Below are positions 57,520 to 64,000 of a stretch of 64,000 nt of DNA, in pieces. Below the pieces are notes generated by a model. That model had not been told where the DNA came from and ran no database searches. It worked only from the letters and a program-made list of their open reading frames with translations. The DNA is from Perilla frutescens (Eukaryota; Streptophyta; Magnoliopsida; Lamiales; Lamiaceae): assembly GCA_026008535.1 (NCBI GenBank), contig BRKX01000001.1, positions 37,413,817 to 37,477,816 on the forward strand, given 5' to 3'. The first letter of the stretch is position 1; every line of letters begins with the position of its first letter. Both the position numbers and the translations under genes were made by a program.

Positions 57520-58192
57520 TTAGTTCATTTTGTTTACTGATGTTGAACTCAATGTGAGTTCTTTTTATTAAACATCAATTGTTTATATTTGTATTTATTT
57601 ATGTTCGTCATTTCCTTTAAATATAATTCAAGGGTGTCTTAATGAAATTATTGTAATTCTGTTTTTATTTAACAAAGTCAGCTACTTGACATTCTATGAA
57701 TGTGTTTGTGAATGAAATACCCGTAATTCTATAAGGTGAATTATAGTTGGGATTGTTCACTGTTTGTTGTGTTGTAGCTGATGTTGTGACCAAAATTGCA
57801 GAAAAATGATAATCTTCAGAACATATATGCCTGGAATTGTATTTGTATTGTAAGTGTATCCCTTGTCTATTTTTCTATTTAAAAAATAGAAATAAAAAAA
57901 TATATATAAAAATGGATTTGTTTAGGGGGCCCATGAATATCTCTAATTTGTACTTTGGTGATAAGTACACCTTCGTTTATCCCTATCCATTAATCCATTT
58001 TTAATTTTTGAATTTTTTATTCTTGATGTGATGGTTTTGGGGAGTTCCGAGATTTGAGGGATATTAACATCCATATCTTGAATTAAAATTCAAATCTCTC
58101 ACTCATTCTCTCTTCACCGAGTCGTTTCATTTTCCCTTCATCTTGTCTATCTCTCTTTCTTCTGTTTTCTCTCAAGCTTTTTCAGAACATCA
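57520..58192 (+). other. Sire-3 spacer between pol and ORF3
   Basis: No ORF. It is pyrimidine-rich just before ORF3 (58090-58180), as in an untranslated leader. No splice acceptor was proved. Confidence 0.7.
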
Positions 58193-60089
58193 ATGGCGGA
58201 TCCTAATGACTTAGCTGCTATGTTTCAAATGATGAAACAAATGTTGGAGAAAACCATGGGCACTCCATCTTCAGCTTCAGTTCCCGCTGGAACTTCAACT
58301 TCAACTCCCACAGTCACTGTAACACCTGGAGTGCGTGAGGAAGATGCAAAATCTGAGTCGGAGAAGCCCTCATCCCCTCCGACCGAACAAACTGATACTC
58401 CGATGAAGGAAGATGAAATTCCCGAAGGGGTTCAAGTGTTAAATCCAACACCACTTCAACAAGTACTCTTAGGAGAAGAAGAAAACCCCATAGATCCTGA
58501 TCTTGGGGTACACATTCAAGCTATCACCAGCAAGAAGAAGAAGGTCGGGCCAACTCGTAAGTCTAAGAGGCTTCACAGTTCTCAAGACACTGAAAAGGAA
58601 GAGATTGAAGAAACTAGCAAGAAGGCTAGGAGAACTCTGAAAATGGAGACCAAGCTGGTGCGGTCTTTTACAGGATGAGTCTGATGAAGAAGAAACTCTT
58701 TCCGAGAACTCTCCCATTAAAGCCCCTGCGGATGTTGAAGTGGATATTGAACAAGAAACTGCTTCGGAGATTCCTGAAACTGTCCAGAAAGAAGCCCCTT
58801 CTAAGGATGTGATGAAAGAAACCTCTCCCACCTCTTCTCATGATCTTGTCTCTTCCGGCACTGCTCGAGATGTTATCTCCCCTACTCTGTCAGGCAATGT
58901 CAAAGATGATGCTGAATCTGAAGAGTCTGAACCAGTCTACCCACCAGGTTCCTCTCATGACGTTACTTCTACTTTTAGTAAGATTTTTTACTCTAAACAT
59001 GCTAAGGATCAATACAAAATTATGTGCAATCGTCCTGTGCGTGTTGAGAAACAAATTGATGTCTTAAGCTTTAAGAAGTATGGCATGGATATGTTTTTGA
59101 AAGAGAGGGGTCTGTGGAAACCTGTTTCATCTCTGTCGACTTTTGAGCCTGATGTGATTGTTAAATTCTATGCCAATGTGTCTCTGGATATGGGTGATCA
59201 TACAAGGAGCAAATATGGTGAAATTTATATGCGTGATCATGTGTTTAAGTTTAATCCGATGGTGATCAACAATTTCTTAGGCCTAGGCAATGACAATGAT
59301 GTTGTTAGTCTAGATCTTATTGATGATGTGGTATCGACTATTACTAGTGGATTGGTAACCAAGTGGACAAACAAAATTTCCACTTCTAAGCTTACATTCT
59401 TATATTCTGTTTTACACAAGATTATTGTGTGTAATTGGTTACCTACCACTAACACTTCAGTCTTCACTGTTGATCAAGCATTTCTACTCTTTAAACTTGG
59501 AACTAAGATCCCCTTCAGTCTCAGAGACTACATATTTGACTATGTGATGAAAGCTGCTACAAAGACCAGCAACACCAGCATACTTCCTTTTCCCTACCTC
59601 ATCTATGCAGTTATGGTTGAGCAAGGCGTGAAGCCAAACAAGAAGAAGATAGTCACTGAAACATCTACTATCACAATTGTCAAACCAAAAGGGAATGATG
59701 ATCGAGTGATGGATCTCCCTTACAACCTTGCTCTAAGTTCCACAGCTACCTCCAGAGATGTTGATCAGGATGTCGGCATAGAGACAGCTCTTTCCCCTCC
59801 ACGATCTGAAGGTGAATTAGCTAGTGCATCTTCACATTTGGTGACATTTTCTGTGCAGGTGTTAAATTCTTTTATCAAGCAGATGGACTCTATGATCCAT
59901 CAAAGCACAGTCCTCACTAATGCTATGGTTGAACATCGCCAAGCTCTGCGAAGTGTACTTTCTACACAAAAAGGGGGAGTAGATGCTGCCGCCGCCACCG
60001 CCGCTGGTGATAATGATGTTGCTGATGGTGCTGAAGGAAAGAAGGCTGGAAAGTCTGTGACCAAGGCTAAGGGGAAGAAGAAAATATGA
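58193..60089 (+). pseudogene. Sire-3 ORF3, 'plant transposon protein' type
   Basis: Two frames, 58193-58678 and 58740-60089, form one protein of about 620 residues, separated by a single frameshift near 58665. The N terminus is MADPNDLAAMFQMMKQMLEK, then Ser/Thr/Pro- and Glu-rich, with a basic cluster 'KKKKVGPTRKSKRL'. The central part (59040-59680) holds 'KKYGMDMFLKERGL', 'FEPDVIVKFYANVSLDMG', 'LTFLYSVLHKIIVCNWLPTT' and 'LLFKLGTKIPFSLRDYIF'. A Gln/His-rich helix and a basic end KAKGKKKI follow. It sits where env-like ORFs lie in SIRE1-type elements, but no signal peptide or membrane span is seen. The role is unknown. Confidence 0.84.
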
Positions 60090-60555
60090 ATTTTCTTTAT
60101 CAAAAACAATTTAATTTGGTTATGTATTGTGCTGGACACAAGTTTATTTTGGATGTGGTTACATCCTTGTTGGGTTGTGGTGTGCTTGGACACATTTTAT
60201 TTTGTTTTGTTGTTTGGTATCCATGATTGGATATCCTTGGATATTTTTGTTTTAATCATCAGCATGAGTTGATGATTTTGCTATATATTTCGTTTGCTTA
60301 TTCTAAGTTGTGATGTTTTATGTTGTGATTGCATTCAACAAGGTTATTCTGCTTTTTACATAACTTATAGTATGTGATGATTTATGTTGGGAATTGTCTC
60401 AATATTGTGATTGTGTTCGCACGTTTTTAAAATGTGTGATGTTTGTTGAGAATGTTCTCAACATTATTTCTGTATACGGGATCATTACCCACTAATATTT
60501 CTGTATAGGGGTAAATACCCACTAACCATGTTGTATATTACTGTATAGGGGATTA
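60090..60555 (+). other. Sire-3 3' non-coding region with repeated motif
   Basis: It contains three variants of 'ctgtata(c/g)ggg(g/a)...acccactaa' between about 60470 and 60555. One of them includes the inverted repeat GGGTAAATACCC. The same motif occurs on the minus strand in Sire-2 at 41100-41160. The polypurine tract expected next is missing because of the GypF LTR at 60556. Confidence 0.75.
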
Positions 60556-61641
60556 TGATGTGACCCGGGACCTATGAGACACGACACGAACGACTTATGC
60601 GGAAGCTAGGAACGGAACAACGTCGGATGCGTAAGGGATCAATACGACTCTAGAGAAAAGACGACAAACTCGACTAGAAAAGGACTCGAAATGTGTAGAA
60701 CTTACTAGGATACGTAGACATGAACAAGGACTCGATTGTTGACACGAAAAGACACCCTTGAATGGCTGGAACTCGGCGGTGGTGGCTGGAATCACGGCGA
60801 ACGACAATGGTGGAAGGAATCTCGGCGGCGATGGATGGTAGAAGGATAAATCAGGATCGGCGAACCCGTGTTGTATCAACTCAAACGCGCACGACTAATT
60901 CTCCGGATAGCAATTCTCCCAAGTACTTAATATACCCTGAAGAACTTGAATAAGACTATTGTATTGCTAGAACAATAGAATTGTAGATAACAGTTTGATC
61001 AACCAAAGGATCGTGAGACAGATTGAGAATAACTCTTTATTTTTTGCAATTGTCTGCATTATGAATGTCACATGGTGCTCCTATTTAAAGGAGAGGTTAA
61101 GGACGAAAATTAGAGTCCTAATAACTTAAGAATTCGATTCTAATACTAATCCTAATCAAAATAGGATAAAATCAAAAGATACCAAAAATAAGATAACAAA
61201 AATCTATCTAAATCTAACTAGATAAGGATAAATCATAATGGACTTGGGATTGCAAATCCACGTCTATTGGACCTTCAAATAACACGACATGGGCTGAAAT
61301 AATTGAGAATAATTTCGTGGCCCATGTGTGAATCAATTTCGCCACCTTTGCATGAAAAACAACAACTTGTCAGATTCCCATGCAAACGCGTAGAACTCTT
61401 CATGCACACGTCCAAATGGCGCGATTCTTCTTCTCACGTCTTCATGCTTCCTTCTTCATCATCTATGGATAGCATGGTGATCAATCTCGAGCTGCCCTTG
61501 ACTTCATTTTCACCAAGTTCGAATTTACGACGAATAGAAGCTTGTAAATAAGCTTGCAACTTCTTAGCTCGCAAACGCGTCATTGGACCTTTAAACTGCA
61601 GCTCCGGATCATCTTCTTCATTGCCTTGCACGACCTCATCA
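60556..61641 (-). repeat. GypF left LTR
   Basis: The plus strand runs from TGATGTGACCCGGGACC to CGACCTCATCA. Its TATA region reads 'ctatttaaagg', changed from 'ctatttatagg' in its twin. The U3-encoded tail is open at 61434-61631 ('GPMTRLRAKKLQAYLQASI'). Confidence 0.93.
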
Positions 61642-61651
61642 TTCTAATTTA

Positions 61652-62737
61652 TGATGTGACCCGGGACCTATGGGACACGACACGAATGACTTATGCGGAA
61701 GCTAGGAACGGAACAACGTCGGATGCGTAAGGGATCAATACGACTCTAGAGAAAAGACGACAAACTCGACTAGAAAAGGACTCGAAATGTGTAGAACTTA
61801 CTAGGATACGTAGACACGAACAAGGACTCGATTGTTGACACGAAAAGACACCCTTGAATGGCTGGAACTCGGCGATGGTGGCTGGAATCACGGCGAACGA
61901 CAATGGTGGAAGGAATCTCAGCGGCGATGGAAGGTAGAAGGATAAATCAGGATCGGCGAACCCGTGTTGTATCAACTCGAACGCGCACGACTAATTCTTC
62001 GGATAGCAATTCTCCCAAGTACTTAATATACCCTGAAGAACTTGAATAAGACTATTGTATTGCTAGAACAATAGAATTGTAGATAACAGTTTGATCAACC
62101 AAAGGATCGTGAGACAGATTGGGAATAACTCTTTATTTCTTGCAATTGTCTGCATTATGAATGTCACATGGTGCTCCTATTTATAGGAGAGGTTAAGGAC
62201 GAAAATTAGAGTCCTAATAGCTTAAGAATTCGATTCTAATACTAATCCTAATCAAAATAGGATAAAATCAAAAGATACCAAAAATAAGATAACAAAAATC
62301 TATCTAAATCTAACTAGATAAGGATAAATCATAATGGACTTGGGCTTGCAAATCCACGTCTATTGGACCTTCAAATAACACGACATGGGCTGAAATAATT
62401 GAGAATAATTTCGTGGCCCATGTGTGAATCAATTTCGCCACCTTTGCATGAAAAACAGCAACTTGTCGGATTCCCATGCAAACGCGTAGAACTCTTCATG
62501 CACACGTCCAAATGGCGCGATTCTTCTTCTCACGTCTTCATGCTTCCTTCTTCATCATCTATGGATAGCATGGTGATCAATCTCGAGCTGCCCTTGACTT
62601 CATTTTCACCAAGTTCGAATTTACGACGAATAGAAGCTTGTAAATAAGCTTGCAACTTCTTAGCTCGCAAACGCGTCATTGGACCTTTAAACTGCAGCTC
62701 CGGATCATCTTCTTCATTGCCTTGCACGACCTCATCA
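61652..62737 (-). repeat. GypF right LTR
   Basis: The same length and ends as the left LTR, with an intact TATA palindrome (about 62173-62190). The tail frame is 62530-62727. It is followed by ttcta and then by the Sire-3 LTR remnant. Confidence 0.93.
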
Positions 62738-62742
62738 TTCTA

Positions 62743-63019
62743 AGCTAGGATAGTCCTCTGTATGTTATATGCAGTGTTGTCAAGGGAGTGAACCGAGACA
62801 ACATCAGCATTGTTTTTTGTGTTTCACTTGTGATAGTGAATTTCGCCTTGAGGCAATCACACACCGTAAGGAGTGTGATTTAAAACTTATTTTGTGCAAA
62901 GTTCTATTTACGTTTCCGCTGCATGTTGGAGGAAATGTGGTAACACTAGCTTCAACATTACTTTTAACTTTGCAATTTACATCCGTAATTCACATTGTTT
63001 CAGACAACAAATTCTAACA
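62743..63019 (+). repeat. Sire-3 3' LTR remnant
   Basis: It aligns with 52120-52395 of the 5' LTR, with about six substitutions and one indel, and ends CAAATTCTAACA before the AAATG duplication. The first ~784 bp of the LTR are missing. Confidence 0.93.
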
Positions 63020-63024
63020 AAATG

Positions 63025-63847
63025 TAACACTATGTAATAGAAGATTCGATCTGTATTATCGAATTCCCCTAATTTACTGAACTTTACTATATAATTTAGT
63101 TTAGGTAATTTGTCATTTATATGCCATATATTTTTCCTTTTTTTTAAATTCATCTCAAACTTACGTTAATTTTATACGTAAACTCGTTCGGTGTTTTATT
63201 TTACTAAAATGGAATCATCAAGTATACACTGTTTTAATAGCAAATAATGGCAATCAAGGTCGTTAATCCATAAAGACTAAATTGAAGTACCCGATTCCCA
63301 CCCTATTTCACTTTATCTAGAATTGAAAATTGTAAATGGAATTGATATTTTAGAAACTTTGATGATTATTACATTAAATGTGATTCGAGAGTTGTTTTCA
63401 GTCGATGAATTTCATATATGTACACAATTAATCAATAAACCCAATTTATTTCAAATATTTGTAGGAGCAATAACAAAAATAATTAAAACATCTATCTCGA
63501 GTAAGTTATAAGAGGAGATTAATTTGTAATTATCTTTTGATCTCAAACTAACAAATAATCTCTAAAATAACACATTTGCATATGGATTATCTCATCATGA
63601 ATTCTACCAATCTCTCGATCTAGTAATATTCATGTCATGCGATCCTTTATTTCATTAATTTACTATCTTCTTTCCATCTCAAGTAAATTAACCAATATGC
63701 ATAAAATTTGACAAGACAATCATATATGAAGCATATGATTCAAGGGATGCAAAAATTAAATGAACGGACTGACACGCTATTTATTAATAAATAAATCGTA
63801 CCGTAAGTGCACGGTATTATTGTAATATCTTGATGAGCAAGAGTATC
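63025..63847. other. Unassigned AT-rich flank
   Basis: The pre-insertion genomic flank of Sire-3. Non-coding, with no recognised repeat. A short frame at 63323-63511 has no recognisable feature and is not called. Confidence 0.65.
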
Positions 63848-64000
63848 TGATGTGATCCGGGACCTATGGGACACGACACGGATGAAATATGCGGAAGCTA
63901 AGGAACGGAACAACGTCGGATACGTAAGGGAACAATACGACTCTATAGAAAAAGGTGAAAGACTCGACTAGAAACGAATAAGACTCGAACGATTAAGGAA
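63848..64000 (-). repeat. Gypsy LTR entering from the right edge
   Basis: It starts TGATGTGATCCGGGACC and matches the first ~150 bp of GypD and GypF LTRs. The rest lies beyond the window, so it may be a full element or a solo LTR. Confidence 0.88.

Larger units (their letters stand above)
60556..62737 (-). mobile_element. GypF: two head-to-tail gypsy LTRs
   Basis: Two 1086-bp LTRs (60556-61641 and 61652-62737) are joined by the 10-bp spacer ttctaattta. They differ by about 14 bases. The spacer's last five bases (TAAAT on the minus strand) equal the five bases between LTR and primer site in GypA and GypD. Its first bases (ttc) equal the end of the polypurine tract. The outer flanks are gatta and ttcta, not a target duplication. 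It can be read as an element whose internal region was almost wholly deleted, or a related LTR-LTR rearrangement. Confidence 0.85.
51331..63024 (+). mobile_element. Sire-3: near-complete Sirevirus with AAATG duplications
   Basis: Direct AAATG copies at 51331-51335 and 63020-63024 flank the element. In order it has the 5' LTR, primer site, gag, protease, integrase, RT, RNase H, a spacer, ORF3, a 3' non-coding region and a 3' LTR remnant. Two gypsy LTRs replace the polypurine tract and the first ~784 bp of the 3' LTR. Over the 277 comparable bases the LTRs differ at about six positions, suggesting the youngest Sirevirus here. A few stops and two frameshifts break the genes. Confidence 0.93.

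Noticed and set aside
58193..60089. Retroviral-type envelope gene
   Set aside because: The position fits env-like ORFs, but no signal peptide, cleavage site or transmembrane segment is visible, so it is called ORF3 only.
63323..63511. 62-codon frame in the right flank
   Set aside because: No domain or homologue in the window, and composition typical of AT-rich non-coding DNA.

Overview
This window is a repeat-dominated stretch of a flowering-plant nuclear genome, most likely a eudicot. It is AT-rich and I found no intact host gene, RNA gene or CRISPR array. Nearly all of it is LTR retrotransposon sequence of two lineages, plus one plant LINE fragment, one long-LTR family and two terminal-inverted-repeat (TIR) elements. 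The plant origin rests on the Ty3/gypsy and Ty1/copia proteins, the initiator-Met-type primer binding sites, the plant-type LINE RNase H and zf-RVT domains, and a plant 'transposon protein' third ORF. The species cannot be named from the sequence alone.

Layout. 1-11779 is a minus-strand Ty3/gypsy element (GypA). Its internal region is tandemly duplicated (1339-6019 and 6020-10549), its 3' LTR is truncated and its 5' LTR is complete. It sits in a decayed plus-strand Sirevirus-like copia element (Sire-1, 11780-14766), which was also hit by a 5'-truncated LINE (14767-15974, minus). 15975-22417 is a second gypsy element (GypC, minus) with one LTR, a polypurine tract and an 840-codon RT-RNase H-integrase frame, but no 5' LTR. 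22418-26178 is a copy of a long-LTR family (BigLTR-1) carrying a gypsy solo LTR with perfect 5-bp target duplications (22830-23907). 26350-38806 is a third gypsy element (GypE, minus). Inside it are an internally deleted gypsy element (GypD, 29397-32827) and, in its 5' LTR, an unclassified 914-bp insertion. 39877-43074 plus 46335-46505 is a deleted minus-strand Sirevirus (Sire-2) interrupted by a 3260-bp solo long LTR (BigLTR-2, 43075-46334) with perfect target duplications. 47880-49791 is a TIR element that appears to carry the 5' end of a host gene. 50903-51149 is a small foldback element. 51336-63019 is an almost full-length Sirevirus (Sire-3) with matching 5-bp target duplications; its 3' end is replaced by two head-to-tail gypsy LTRs. 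Another gypsy LTR enters at 63848 and runs off the window.

How the parts work together. The gypsy elements encode Gag (capsid-like domain and zinc knuckle), a DSG aspartic protease, RT, RNase H and a zinc-finger integrase. In this family the polyprotein frame runs through the polypurine tract into the LTR, where a conserved basic tail is encoded. The Sireviruses encode Gag, protease, integrase, RT and RNase H in copia order, followed by a separate ORF3. All copies carry stops or frameshifts, many of the C-to-T / G-to-A kind, so none looks autonomous as read.

The points most worth a second look are the TIR element with captured exon-like sequence, the LTR-encoded Pol tail, the late internal tandem duplication in GypA, the LTR-LTR tandem at 60556-62737, ORF3 of the Sireviruses, and the unclassified 914-bp insertion.
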